A stretch of DNA of 64,000 nt. It comes from Lachnoclostridium sp. An169. Lineage in GTDB: Bacteria > Bacillota > Clostridia > Lachnospirales > Lachnospiraceae. The notes beneath the pieces were generated by a model that saw only the letters and a list, made by a program, of their open reading frames with translations, ran no database searches and was not told the origin of the DNA. The position numbers were made by a program, and so were the translations under genes. Positions 45,575-54,161 of this stretch are shown here, piece by piece (position 1 is the stretch's first letter; every line of letters starts with the position of its first letter). The stretch covers positions 62,001 to 126,000 of the forward strand of contig NZ_NFKT01000011.1 of the NCBI RefSeq assembly GCF_002160525.1, given 5' to 3'.

Positions 45575-46975
45575 ATGAAAAGAATCAGACTGGGCTATGC
45601 GCCTACCAGAAGAAGCATCTTCAGCGCGCCGGACGCGGTGAAGTACAGAGGACTTACAGCGGACCGATTAAGGGAGATGGGAGTGGATTTTGTCGACATT
45701 ACAGATATCAATGAAGAGGGGCTTCTCTACGACGACAACGATGTGGAGAAGATTGCCGCGAAATTCCAGGCAGAGGGCGTGGACGGACTTCTTCTCGCCC
45801 ACTGCAATTTCGGCACCGAGTTTGTCTGTGCCAGACTGGCAAAGAGACTTGGGGTTCCGGTCCTTCTGTGGGGGCCGCTGGATGAGCGCCCGGAGCCGAA
45901 CGGAGTCCGCTTAAGAGACACCCAGTGCGGCCTGTTTGCCACGGGTAAAGTGTTGAGAAGATTTCAGGTGCCCTTTACCTACCTGACCAACTGCCGGTTG
46001 AGCGACCCTGTATTCGAGCGCGGGGTAAAGGATTTCCTGGCGGTATGCAGCGTGGTGAAGACGTTCCGGAATATACGGATTCTCCAGATCTCTACAAGAC
46101 CTTTCGAATTCTGGTCAACCATGTGCAACGAGGGAGAGCTTCTGGAGAAGTTCAACATTCAGCTTTCCCCGGTGCCCATGACGGAACTGACTGAGGAGAT
46201 AAAAGCGGTGAAGAAAGACCACGCCGCAATGGATCAGATGCTTTCGCAGATCCGGGAGACAATGGACGTGCAGATCAAGGAAAATGAAGTGGAAAATGTG
46301 GCGGCTCTTGCTCTTGCCATGTTAAACCTTGTGAAAAAATACGGATGCCAGGCAACGGCAATCCAGTGCTGGAACGCCCTGCAGACGGAGATCGGCATCA
46401 TGCCCTGCGCGGCCAATGCGATTCTCAACGAGATGGGAATCCCGGTTGTCTGCGAGACAGATATTCACGGCGCAGTGACAGCGCTGATGGCAGAGGCAGC
46501 GGCGATGGGAGAGATGAGGAGTTTCTTTGCGGACTGGACGATCCGCCATCCGGATATCGAGAACGGCGAACTCCTTCAGCACTGCGGCCCCTGGCCTGTA
46601 TCTGTGGCAAAGGAGAAGCCCATTCTTACATACCCGCTTGCTTTCGACCATCCGGGAAGCCTGACGGCGGAGGCGAAACACGGCGAGGTGACGCTGTGCA
46701 GGTTCGACGGGGACAACGGTGAATACTCCCTGCTCCTGGGAACTGCAAAAGGCGTAGACGGACCGAAAGGAATGGGAACCTACCTCTGGGTTGAGGTGGA
46801 GAACATCAAACGTCTGGAGGCAAAGATTGTGGAAGGACCTTATATCCATCACTGTGTCGGCATCCATAAAAATGTGGTTCCGGTTCTCTATGAGGCATGC
46901 AAATACATCGGTGTGAAGCCGGATCTGTACGACCCCATCGAGGAAGAGGTTAAGGCATATCTGCGCGGCGAATGA
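45575..46975 (+). CDS. L-fucose/L-arabinose isomerase-family protein
   Basis: 466-residue sugar isomerase-like protein of the FucI/AraA superfamily. The N-terminal Rossmann-like part (LREMGVDFVDITDINEEGLLYDDNDVEKIAAKFQAEGVDGLLLAHCNFGTE) and C-terminal beta-rich domain are both present; typical enzymes have 475-600 residues. The ATG at 45575 has AAAGGAGAG upstream. It heads an operon with a split transketolase and an FGGY kinase under a divergent LacI regulator. It should convert an aldose to a ketose; which sugar is not visible. No sugar transporter is in the operon. Confidence 0.82.
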   Translation: MKRIRLGYAPTRRSIFSAPDAVKYRGLTADRLREMGVDFVDITDINEEGLLYDDNDVEKIAAKFQAEGVDGLLLAHCNFGTEFVCARLAKRLGVPVLLWGPLDERPEPNGVRLRDTQCGLFATGKVLRRFQVPFTYLTNCRLSDPVFERGVKDFLAVCSVVKTFRNIRILQISTRPFEFWSTMCNEGELLEKFNIQLSPVPMTELTEEIKAVKKDHAAMDQMLSQIRETMDVQIKENEVENVAALALAMLNLVKKYGCQATAIQCWNALQTEIGIMPCAANAILNEMGIPVVCETDIHGAVTALMAEAAAMGEMRSFFADWTIRHPDIENGELLQHCGPWPVSVAKEKPILTYPLAFDHPGSLTAEAKHGEVTLCRFDGDNGEYSLLLGTAKGVDGPKGMGTYLWVEVENIKRLEAKIVEGPYIHHCVGIHKNVVPVLYEACKYIGVKPDLYDPIEEEVKAYLRGE

Positions 46976-47021
46976 AGTGCAGGGGAATAACCGGAAAACA
47001 GAATCGGAAAGGAAGATGAGC

Positions 47022-47846
47022 ATGAATTTAAAAGCACTGGCGTATCAGTTGAGAGAAGATGCCGTCAATATCATTTGTTCCGGAAAAGCCGGGCATATCG
47101 GCGGCGACATGAGTGTGATGGAGGTTCTTGTGGAGCTGTATTTTTCGCAGATGAATATCAGTCCTGAAAATATAGACGACCCGGACCGGGACCTCTTTGT
47201 ATTGAGCAAGGGGCATTCCATGGAGGCATACTATGCGGTCCTGGCTGAGAAAGGGTTTCTCGACAAGGAGGATATCCTGAAGAATTTCAGCCGTTTCGGC
47301 TCAAAATATATCGGTCATCCAAACAACAAGCTGCCGGGAATCGAGATGAATTCCGGCTCCCTGGGGCACGGCCTTCCGGTATGCGTGGGCATGGCCAGGG
47401 CCTGCAAAATGGATCACCGGGACAACCGGGTCTATGTGGTGATGGGAGACGGCGAGCTGGCGGAAGGTTCCGTCTGGGAGGGCGCCATGGCAGCGCACCA
47501 GTATAAGTTGGATAATCTGTGTGCAGTAGTGGACCGCAACCGTCTGCAGATCTCGGGAAATACGGAAGATGTGATGGGGCATGACGACCTGCATGAGCGG
47601 TTCCGCAGTTTTGGCTGGCATGTGATCGACGTGGCGGACGGCAATGACATAGACCAGCTCCACGCGGCATTTGAGGAGGCAAAGACCGTGAAAGGACAGC
47701 CTACGGTCCTGATCGCGAATACAGTCAAGGGAAAAGGCTCGCCGATTATGGAAAACAAGGCGTCCTGGCATCATCATGTGCCGGATGCGGAAGAATACAG
47801 CCGGATCATGCAGGATCTGGAAGCGGCAAAGGAGGCGCTGATGTGA
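47022..47846 (+). CDS. Transketolase, N-terminal (thiamine-binding) subunit
   Basis: 274-residue half transketolase. It holds the pyrophosphate/Mg part of the thiamine diphosphate site: SKGHSMEAYYAVLAEKG, then GSLGHGLPVCVGMARACK and VVMGDGELAEGSVWEGAMAAHQYKLDNLCAVVDRNRLQI (GDG...N motif). The ATG at 47022 gives 8 bases from AAAGGA; one at 47016 is too close. The matching C-terminal half overlaps its stop. Split transketolases of this kind are common in Clostridia. It probably works in the sugar operon rather than as the housekeeping enzyme. Confidence 0.92.
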   Translation: MNLKALAYQLREDAVNIICSGKAGHIGGDMSVMEVLVELYFSQMNISPENIDDPDRDLFVLSKGHSMEAYYAVLAEKGFLDKEDILKNFSRFGSKYIGHPNNKLPGIEMNSGSLGHGLPVCVGMARACKMDHRDNRVYVVMGDGELAEGSVWEGAMAAHQYKLDNLCAVVDRNRLQISGNTEDVMGHDDLHERFRSFGWHVIDVADGNDIDQLHAAFEEAKTVKGQPTVLIANTVKGKGSPIMENKASWHHHVPDAEEYSRIMQDLEAAKEALM

Positions 47847-48808
47847 TGATGAATACGAATAAAACCGCGAACAAGCAGATGATCTGCAAGGTGCTGATGG
47901 AAGCGGCAGAGAAAGACAGAAATATTGTGGCGCTGTGCAGTGATTCCAGGGGAAGCGGATCATTTACGGCGTTTGCGGACACTTATCCGGAGCAGTTCGT
48001 GGAGACGGGAATCGCGGAACAGAACCTGGTAAGCATTGCCGCAGGTCTGGCAAAATGCGGCAAGAAAGCCTACGCGGTATCTCCGGCATGTTTCCTTTCC
48101 GCGCGCAGCTATGAGCAGTGCAAGGTGGATGTGGCATATTCCAATACCAATGTGAAGCTGATCGGCATCAGCGGCGGAGTCAGCTACGGTGCCCTGGGAA
48201 TGAGCCATCATTCGGCGCAGGATATTGCGTCCATGAGCGCCATCCCCAATATGCGTGTCTATATTCCAAGCGACCACCTGCAGACGGCGGAGCTGATCCG
48301 GGCCCTTTTAAAGGATGAGAAGCCTGCATATGTGCGGGTCGGGCGAAATGCCGTGGAGCCGGTCTACGAGGAGGGAAAGGTTCCCTTTGAGATGGATAAG
48401 GCAACTCTGGTAAAGGCGTGTCCGGACGGCGCGGATGTGGCGATCATCGCATGCGGTGAGATGGTAAAACCGGCGTTGGACGCGGCAGAGCTTCTGGAAG
48501 AAAAGGGAATCCGTGCCTCGGTAACCGACATGTACTGCGTGAAACCTCTTGACCGGGAGGCTGTGATCCGGGAGGCGGAAAATGCAAAAGCAGTGATTAC
48601 TGTGGAAGAGCATGCACCTTTTGGCGGTCTTGGATCCATGGTGTCCCAGGTGGTGGCATCCGACTGCCCGAGACGGGTGTGGAATCTGTCTCTGCCGGAC
48701 GCTCCGGTGATTACGGGAACATCGCAGGAGGTATTTGACTACTACGGCCTGAATGCAGAGGGCATCGCCCGGAAGGCAGAAGAGATCCTGCAGACGGCAG
48801 AGAAGTAA
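47846..48808 (+). CDS. Transketolase, C-terminal (pyrimidine-binding) subunit
   Basis: 320-residue second half of transketolase. The pyrimidine-binding domain contains the family's catalytic-type Glu in FVETGIAEQNLVSIAAGLAKCGKKAYAVSPACFLSARSYEQ. The C-terminal transketolase domain includes VITVEEHAPFGGLGSMVSQVVA. Its ATG lies in the stop region of the N-terminal half (ATGTGATGATG), and GGAGG is about 10 bases upstream. Together the two genes encode one complete enzyme that moves two-carbon units between ketose and aldose phosphates. Confidence 0.92.
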   Translation: MMNTNKTANKQMICKVLMEAAEKDRNIVALCSDSRGSGSFTAFADTYPEQFVETGIAEQNLVSIAAGLAKCGKKAYAVSPACFLSARSYEQCKVDVAYSNTNVKLIGISGGVSYGALGMSHHSAQDIASMSAIPNMRVYIPSDHLQTAELIRALLKDEKPAYVRVGRNAVEPVYEEGKVPFEMDKATLVKACPDGADVAIIACGEMVKPALDAAELLEEKGIRASVTDMYCVKPLDREAVIREAENAKAVITVEEHAPFGGLGSMVSQVVASDCPRRVWNLSLPDAPVITGTSQEVFDYYGLNAEGIARKAEEILQTAEK

Positions 48809-48824
48809 AGAGGAGTACAGGATT

Positions 48825-50318
48825 ATGAGCGAAGCAGGAAAATCGGGCAGTTATATTATCAGTATTGACCAGAGCACCCAGGGGACGAAAGCCCTTCTGT
48901 TCGATGAAAGCGGAAATCTTCTTATGCGGGAGGATAAGCCCCACCGTCAGATCGTCAATGAACTGGGATGGGTCTCCCACGATCCGGAGGAAATCTACCG
49001 GAATACTGTGCAGGTAATTAAAAATCTGGTGGAGCGCTCCGGAGTGGAGAAAGAGAAGATCGCGGGGATCGGCATCAGCAACCAGAGGGAGACTTCCCTG
49101 ATCTGGAACCGGGACGGCTCCCCGGCGGCGGATGCCGTAGTCTGGCAGTGCGCCAGGGCAGAAGAAATCTGCAGGAGAATCGAGGGCGCAGCATCTGCTG
49201 AAATAATCCGGCAGCGCACCGGGCTTCCCCTTTCCCCTTATTTCCCGGCGGCAAAGCTCACCTGGCTTCTGGAGAACACGGAAGGGGCAGGGGAGAAAGC
49301 AGCCGCCCATGAGCTCTGTATGGGAACTGTCGATACCTACCTTGTTTACCGTCTGACCCATGGGAAGAGTTATAAAACCGACTACTCCAATGCCTCCCGG
49401 ACTCAGCTTTTTAATATCTTTGAGCTGAAATGGGACGAGGATATCTGCTCCATGTTCGGCATCTGTCCGGAGGATCTGGCAGAAGTCTGTGATTCGGACA
49501 GTCTCTTCGGAGAGACGGATGTGGAAGGATACTTCCCTCACCCGATTCCCATCCACGGCGTTCTGGGGGATTCCCACGGAGCTCTGCTGGGACAGGGGTG
49601 TCTGAAGGAAGGAATGGCGAAGTGTACTTACGGAACCGGATCTTCCATTATGATGAACGTGGGAGAGAAGCCGGTGGTGAGCACCCACGGTGTGGTGACT
49701 TCCCTTGCCTGGGGCATGGGCGGAAAGGTGAATTATGTCCTGGAGGGAAACATCAACTATACGGGCGCCGTCATCTCATGGCTCAAAGACGATGTGAAGC
49801 TGATCGGGAGCGCAGGGGAGACAGAAGCGCTGTGCAGGAGTGCCGTACAGGATGATACCCTCTACTTTGTACCGGCATTTACGGGACTTGGCGCGCCTTA
49901 CTGGGACAGCACCGCCCGGGCGTCTCTCTCCGGAATCAGCCGGACCACGGGAAAGGCGGAGATCGTCCGTGCCGGGATCGAGTGCATTGTCTACCAGATC
50001 ACGGATGTGGTAAAAGCCATGGGAGAAGACGCGGGAGTTCTGCCCGGAGAGCTTCGGGTGGACGGCGGCCCCACTCGAAACGGATATCTGATGCAGTTCC
50101 AGAGCGACATCCTGGACACGAACGTGCTTGTGCCGGATGCAGAGGAACTTTCCGGAATCGGCGCCGCTTACGCAGCAGGGATCGGGCTTGGTATGTACGG
50201 CGGGGAAGTCTTCGAGAGAATCCGGAGAAAGCGGTATGTCCCCTCTATGGAAGAAGAGCGCAGGACGGCAAAATACGCGGGGTGGAAAAAAGCAGTCGGA
50301 ACAGTTCTCGGAAGATAA
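48825..50318 (+). CDS. FGGY-family carbohydrate kinase
   Basis: 497-residue sugar kinase. The phosphate loop SIDQSTQGTKALLFDESG is at the N terminus, IGISNQRETSLIWNRDG gives the GlpK-like FGGY_N signature, and the C-terminal domain has YFVPAFTGLGAPYWDSTARASLSGI and LRVDGGPTRNGYLMQFQSDIL. It is closest in pattern to glycerol kinase, but the operon (isomerase and transketolase, no glycerol uptake or glycerol-3-phosphate dehydrogenase) argues for a ketose substrate. The ATG at 48825 follows AGAGGAG; it is 16 bases after the transketolase gene. Confidence 0.88.
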   Translation: MSEAGKSGSYIISIDQSTQGTKALLFDESGNLLMREDKPHRQIVNELGWVSHDPEEIYRNTVQVIKNLVERSGVEKEKIAGIGISNQRETSLIWNRDGSPAADAVVWQCARAEEICRRIEGAASAEIIRQRTGLPLSPYFPAAKLTWLLENTEGAGEKAAAHELCMGTVDTYLVYRLTHGKSYKTDYSNASRTQLFNIFELKWDEDICSMFGICPEDLAEVCDSDSLFGETDVEGYFPHPIPIHGVLGDSHGALLGQGCLKEGMAKCTYGTGSSIMMNVGEKPVVSTHGVVTSLAWGMGGKVNYVLEGNINYTGAVISWLKDDVKLIGSAGETEALCRSAVQDDTLYFVPAFTGLGAPYWDSTARASLSGISRTTGKAEIVRAGIECIVYQITDVVKAMGEDAGVLPGELRVDGGPTRNGYLMQFQSDILDTNVLVPDAEELSGIGAAYAAGIGLGMYGGEVFERIRRKRYVPSMEEERRTAKYAGWKKAVGTVLGR

Positions 50319-50337
50319 GATATTCTATTGACTTTTT

Positions 50338-50383
50338 GATATATTTTCCTTTATGCTGTATGAGGTGATACAGTGTAAAGGAA
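50338..50383 (+). promoter_or_regulatory. Promoter and inverted repeat before the PurF-like gene
   Basis: TTGACT (50338-50343), 18 bp, TATGCT (50362-50367). An inverted repeat CTGTAT/ATACAG with a 6-base centre (50366-50383) covers the start-site region and could be an operator. Confidence 0.55.
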
Positions 50384-50432
50384 TTTTTTTTGAAAAAAAT
50401 CACAGCTTGAATGAACAGGAGGAAGGAAAGCA

Positions 50433-51845
50433 ATGGGCGGATTTTTTGGAGTTGCGTCAAAGAACGACTGTGTACTGGAACTTTTTTACGGAGTGGACTA
50501 TCACTCCCATCTGGGAACAAGGAGAGGAGGTATGGCGGTCTACGGTGCCGGAGGATTCAACCGCGCCATACACAATATAGAGAACTCCCCTTTCCGGACA
50601 AAGTTTGAGAGGGATGTGGAAGAATTAAAAGGAAACCTGGGGATCGGATGCATCTCGGACTATGAGCCCCAGCCCCTTCTTATCCAGTCTCATCTCGGCA
50701 GTTTTGCCATCACTACAGTGGGAAAGATCAACAACCAGGAGGAGATTCTTGAGAAGGCATACCGGGAAGGACATTCTCATTTTCTGGAGATGAGCGGCGG
50801 GCAGATCAACGCCACGGAACTGATCGGCTCCCTGATCTGCAGGAAAGAATCTCTTGTGGAGGGAATCCGTTACGCCCAGGAGACAGTGGACGGCTCCCTG
50901 TCTCTTCTGATCATGACGAAGGAGGGCATCTATGCCGCCAGGGACCGTTACGGAAGAACACCGGTTGTGGTGGGAAAGAAAGAGGACGCCTACTGTGTTT
51001 CCTTCGAGAATTTCGCCTATATCAATCTGGGATACACGGATTATAAGGAACTGGGTCCCGGGGAGATCGTCTTTGTCACGCCGGAACATGTGGAGACACT
51101 GCGGGAGCCCGGCAAGGAGATGAAGATCTGCTCCTTCCTCTGGGTTTACTACGGATATCCGACTTCTTCCTATGAGGGAGTGAACGTGGAGGAGATGCGC
51201 TACCGCTGCGGCAGTATGCTGGCAAAGCGGGACGGGGACAGCGTCCACCCGGATATTGTGGCGGGAGTGCCTGATTCGGGCGTGGCACATGCCATCGGAT
51301 ACTCCAATGAGTCCGGAGTTCCCTACGCAAGACCCTTTATCAAATACACGCCAACCTGGCCCCGTTCCTTCATGCCCACGAACCAGAGCCAGAGGAATCT
51401 GATCGCCCGGATGAAGCTGATCCCGGTGCAGGCGCTGATTGAGAATAAGAGGCTTCTTCTGATCGATGACTCTATCGTGCGGGGGACCCAGCTTCGGGAG
51501 ACTACGGAATTCCTCTACCGGAGCGGTGCGAAGGAAGTTCACGTCCGCCCGGCATGTCCGCCTCTTGTGTACGGGTGCAAATTCCTCAACTTCTCCCGGT
51601 CCAACTCGGATCTGGAGCTGATCACAAGGAGGGTGATCCGTGAGGCGGAAGGGGACAACTGTTCCCGGGAGGTTCTGGAGGAGTACACGAACCCGGATAC
51701 CTGCCGCTATGCACAGATGATTGAGGCGATCCGAAGACAGCAGAATTTTACGTCGCTGCGCTATCACAGACTGGACGACCTTGTGGCGTCCATCGGAATC
51801 GAGCCGTGTAAACTCTGCACGTACTGCTTTGACGGAAAAGAGTAA
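50433..51845 (+). CDS. PurF-like amidophosphoribosyltransferase paralogue without Cys1
   Basis: 470-residue protein with the two-domain plan of glutamine PRPP amidotransferase: an N-terminal Ntn-hydrolase domain (YHSHLGTRRGGMAVYG, IQSHLGSFAITTVGKINN) and a C-terminal phosphoribosyltransferase domain with the PRPP loop LLLIDDSIVRGTQLRETTEF. A true PurF has Cys as its first mature residue (MCGIxG). Here the start reads MGGFFG, so the glutaminase nucleophile is missing. C-terminal cysteines (CKLCTYC) resemble the Fe-S ligands of clostridial and Bacillus PurF. It stands apart from purine genes. It could use ammonia, be regulatory, or act on another amine. Confidence 0.85.
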   Translation: MGGFFGVASKNDCVLELFYGVDYHSHLGTRRGGMAVYGAGGFNRAIHNIENSPFRTKFERDVEELKGNLGIGCISDYEPQPLLIQSHLGSFAITTVGKINNQEEILEKAYREGHSHFLEMSGGQINATELIGSLICRKESLVEGIRYAQETVDGSLSLLIMTKEGIYAARDRYGRTPVVVGKKEDAYCVSFENFAYINLGYTDYKELGPGEIVFVTPEHVETLREPGKEMKICSFLWVYYGYPTSSYEGVNVEEMRYRCGSMLAKRDGDSVHPDIVAGVPDSGVAHAIGYSNESGVPYARPFIKYTPTWPRSFMPTNQSQRNLIARMKLIPVQALIENKRLLLIDDSIVRGTQLRETTEFLYRSGAKEVHVRPACPPLVYGCKFLNFSRSNSDLELITRRVIREAEGDNCSREVLEEYTNPDTCRYAQMIEAIRRQQNFTSLRYHRLDDLVASIGIEPCKLCTYCFDGKE

Positions 51846-51871
51846 AATGAATGACAGGAGACTTATGAGGG

Positions 51872-53269
51872 ATGTTTGGAAAAGGAAAACACAGGGAACC
51901 GGAAATTGACTGGAGGAAATTCTACCGGAATGTAATCGCGCTGGTTGTTCCCATGGCGCTTCAGAATCTGATTAATGTGGGAGTGACGGCAACGGACGTC
52001 ATCATGCTCGGGGCAGTGGGGGAGACAGCGCTCTCCGGCGCTTCCCTCGCCGGACAGGTGCAGTATATCATGACGCTGTTCCTGTTCGGACTGACTTCCG
52101 GGGCAACAGTGCTTACTGCCCAGTACTGGGGTAAAGGAGACCGGACTGCCATCGAGAAAGTGCTCGGCATGACGGTGAAGGCGGCAGTTTTCGTGACGGC
52201 CGTATTTACCGTGGCAGCCCTTCTCATACCGGGGCTCTTGATGCAGATTTTTACGGGTGACCCGGCGGTGATCGCAGAGGGAATCAAATATCTGCGGATC
52301 GTGGCGTTTTCCTATATTCTGATGGGAATCACCCAGTCCTATCTCTATGTGATGCGGAGCGTGGAGCGGGTGATTGTGGCGACGGTTGTCTATCTCGCCT
52401 CCCTGCTGTGCAACATAGTGCTGAACTCCATCTTTATCTTCGGGCTTCTGGGATGCCCTGCCATGGGTGTGAGCGGAGCGGCGCTCGGAACTCTGTGTTC
52501 CCGGGTTCTGGAGGTGATCCTTGTGGCGGGATACGCCAGGCTGTATAACAAAGATATCAAGCTCAGGCTCAGCTATGTGCTCCACACGGATAAGCTGCTG
52601 TTCGGCGATTTTATGAAGTATGCCCTGCCGGTTGTGGCAAACGAGGTGATGTGGGGACTCGGAACTGCGGCAAACACAGCGATTCTGGGACATATGGGAA
52701 GCCCTGCCGTAGCGGCAAATTCTGTGGCGCAGGTGGCAAGGCAGCTGGCGACGGTGGTGGCTTTCGGGCTCTCCAGCGCGGCGGCGATCACTCTGGGGAA
52801 GACCATCGGAGAGAAGAAGATGGAGTATGCGGCTGCCTACTCCAGACGGTTTATCCGCTTAAGCCTGATTATGGGTGTGGCGGGAGGCGCGGTGATCCTT
52901 GCCGTGCTTCCGGTGGCTTCCGCTTTCCTTTCCCTGTCCGCAGCGGCGAAAGAATATCTCCGGCTCATGTTTTTTGTCATGTCCTATTTCGTGGTGGCGC
53001 AGGCGTTCAACACCACCATGGTTGTGGGGATCTTCCGATCCGGCGGGGACACCCGGTTCGGTCTTGCCCTGGATGTGGGGACGATGTGGGGGTGTTCCAT
53101 CCTTCTGGGCTTTATCGCGGCGTTTATCCTGCACCTCGGCGTCCCGGCAGTCTATGTGATCCTGATGAGTGATGAGATTATCAAACTTCCGATTACGTAT
53201 TGGAGGTACAGAAGCCGGAAGTGGCTCAGGGATGTGACGAGAGAAAACAGAGCCGACAGCAGTATTTGA
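51872..53269 (+). CDS. MATE-family efflux transporter
   Basis: 465-residue, 12-helix MATE (MOP-flippase superfamily) antiporter in two homologous halves. It begins with an amphipathic, charged stretch (KHREPEIDWRKFYRNVIALVVPMALQNLINVGV). AQYWGKGDRTAIEKVLG and FNTTMVVGIFRSGGDTRFGLALD are characteristic segments shared with the remnant at 5373-6234. CAGGAG lies about 11 bases before the ATG. It follows the PurF-like gene by 26 bases and is probably co-transcribed with it. By family it exports cationic drugs or metabolites with Na+ or H+; the substrate is unknown. Confidence 0.93.
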   Translation: MFGKGKHREPEIDWRKFYRNVIALVVPMALQNLINVGVTATDVIMLGAVGETALSGASLAGQVQYIMTLFLFGLTSGATVLTAQYWGKGDRTAIEKVLGMTVKAAVFVTAVFTVAALLIPGLLMQIFTGDPAVIAEGIKYLRIVAFSYILMGITQSYLYVMRSVERVIVATVVYLASLLCNIVLNSIFIFGLLGCPAMGVSGAALGTLCSRVLEVILVAGYARLYNKDIKLRLSYVLHTDKLLFGDFMKYALPVVANEVMWGLGTAANTAILGHMGSPAVAANSVAQVARQLATVVAFGLSSAAAITLGKTIGEKKMEYAAAYSRRFIRLSLIMGVAGGAVILAVLPVASAFLSLSAAAKEYLRLMFFVMSYFVVAQAFNTTMVVGIFRSGGDTRFGLALDVGTMWGCSILLGFIAAFILHLGVPAVYVILMSDEIIKLPITYWRYRSRKWLRDVTRENRADSSI

Positions 53270-53306
53270 TTTTTTTGAATTTACCCTTTCCTTTTTCATG
53301 AAAGTC

Positions 53307-53315
53307 TGCTATAAT
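53307..53315 (+). promoter_or_regulatory. Extended -10 promoter for tRNA-Ser
   Basis: TGC followed by TATAAT (53310-53315) is an extended -10 element about 50 bases before the tRNA. The -35 region is poor, which extended -10 promoters tolerate. Confidence 0.55.
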
Positions 53316-53366
53316 AAAAAAGCTGTGGAAAAATGCACACGGAGATGTATATTTGCAGCTTAAAGT

Positions 53367-53452
53367 GGAGACGTATCGAAGTGGTCATAACGGGGCGCAC
53401 TCGAAATGCGTTTGCCCTCCGGGGCACGAGGGTTCGAATCCCTCCGTCTCCG
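53367..53452 (+). tRNA. tRNA-Ser (anticodon CGA)
   Basis: 86-base class II tRNA. The acceptor stem GGAGACG (53367-53373) pairs with CGTCTCC (53445-53451), followed by discriminator G. Anticodon loop CTCGAAA puts anticodon CGA at 53402-53404, reading UCG. The long variable arm (GCCCTCCGGGGC region) is typical for serine, and the T arm is GAGGGTTCGAATCCCTC. CCA is not encoded. Confidence 0.95.
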
Positions 53453-53465
53453 TCGGAAAATTCAG

Positions 53466-53497
53466 TCCTCAAGCGGGTTTCGTTTGAGGGCTTTTTT
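53466..53497 (+). terminator. Terminator after tRNA-Ser
   Basis: CCTCAAGC (53467-53474) pairs with GTTTGAGG (53482-53489), with one G-U pair, followed by a run of six T (53492-53497). Confidence 0.82.
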
Positions 53498-53653
53498 GTT
53501 GTTTTTTCCCGAAAGCGCATCCTTTTTCAGCCACGGTCAGTTCCCCGCAGAGCATTGGTGTCTGGTAGAAAATAGTCGAACGAATTGTGTTGTTTGACAA
53601 ATATTTCCAATTTACCATATTAAAGGAACAGGTTCTCTCGCTGGGAGGATGCT

Positions 53654-54115
53654 ATGAATTACAAAAGAATAATCATTAACACACTGGACTGTCTGCGTGC
53701 GGGAAAGAGTTACGTCGGATACGACTATGTTGTATACGGGCTGACTCTGATGCTTGAGGATGAAAGCCGTGCCACCTACATTACAAAATCGCTGTACATA
53801 GACATTGCCAGGCATTTCAATACCACATGGAACTGTGTGGAAAAGAATATCCGGACAGTCGTCCACTCGATCTGGGATTCGGCGGATCCGGAGATGTTAA
53901 GATTAGTATTTAAGAGTTCTGACCGCAGGGAGAAACCTACAAACAAGCAGTTCTTCCGCTACCTGTTTGAATATATAGTAAATATCAACAGTGAGATGCT
54001 TCCCGGTGACAGAGAGATCATCGTCCTCTGTCCGATCTCCCACAAACCATGCGAATCTCTGTCCGCTTTTTATATGAAAATGGCTGCATCAAATACAGAG
54101 GAGCAGGACAAATGA
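53654..54115 (+). CDS. Stand-alone Spo0A C-terminal DNA-binding domain protein
   Basis: 153-residue protein made almost entirely of a Spo0A_C-like effector domain. The Spo0A landmarks are in order: GYDYVVYGLTLMLED (GYxYLREAI in Spo0A), ITKSLYIDIARHFNTTWNCVEKNIRTVVHSIW ([31 protein letters not shown]) and KPTNKQFFRYLFEYI (KPTNSEFIAMVADKL). There is no phospho-receiver domain. GGGAGG lies 5 bases before the ATG. It lies alone between tRNA-Ser and a convergent gene. It may bind Spo0A-like boxes without phosphorylation control, or act as an accessory regulator. Confidence 0.83.
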   Translation: MNYKRIIINTLDCLRAGKSYVGYDYVVYGLTLMLEDESRATYITKSLYIDIARHFNTTWNCVEKNIRTVVHSIWDSADPEMLRLVFKSSDRREKPTNKQFFRYLFEYIVNINSEMLPGDREIIVLCPISHKPCESLSAFYMKMAASNTEEQDK

Positions 54116-54128
54116 ATGCCTGCTCCGG

Positions 54129-54147
54129 TTTCCGTTTAAAACGGAAA
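54129..54147. terminator. Convergent hairpin
   Basis: TTTCCGTTT and AAACGGAAA around one A, between the stop codons of the convergent Spo0A-domain gene and the gene at 54162. A/T-rich flanks could give termination in both directions. Confidence 0.45.
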
Positions 54148-54161
54148 GAATACCATTTCAT

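Noticed and set aside
48825-50318. Calling the FGGY kinase glycerol kinase (glpK).
   Set aside because: The sequence pattern is GlpK-like, but the isomerase and transketolase operon argues for a ketose; the substrate is left open.
54116-54161. Small gene in the gap between convergent genes.
   Set aside because: Only 46 bases holding a hairpin.
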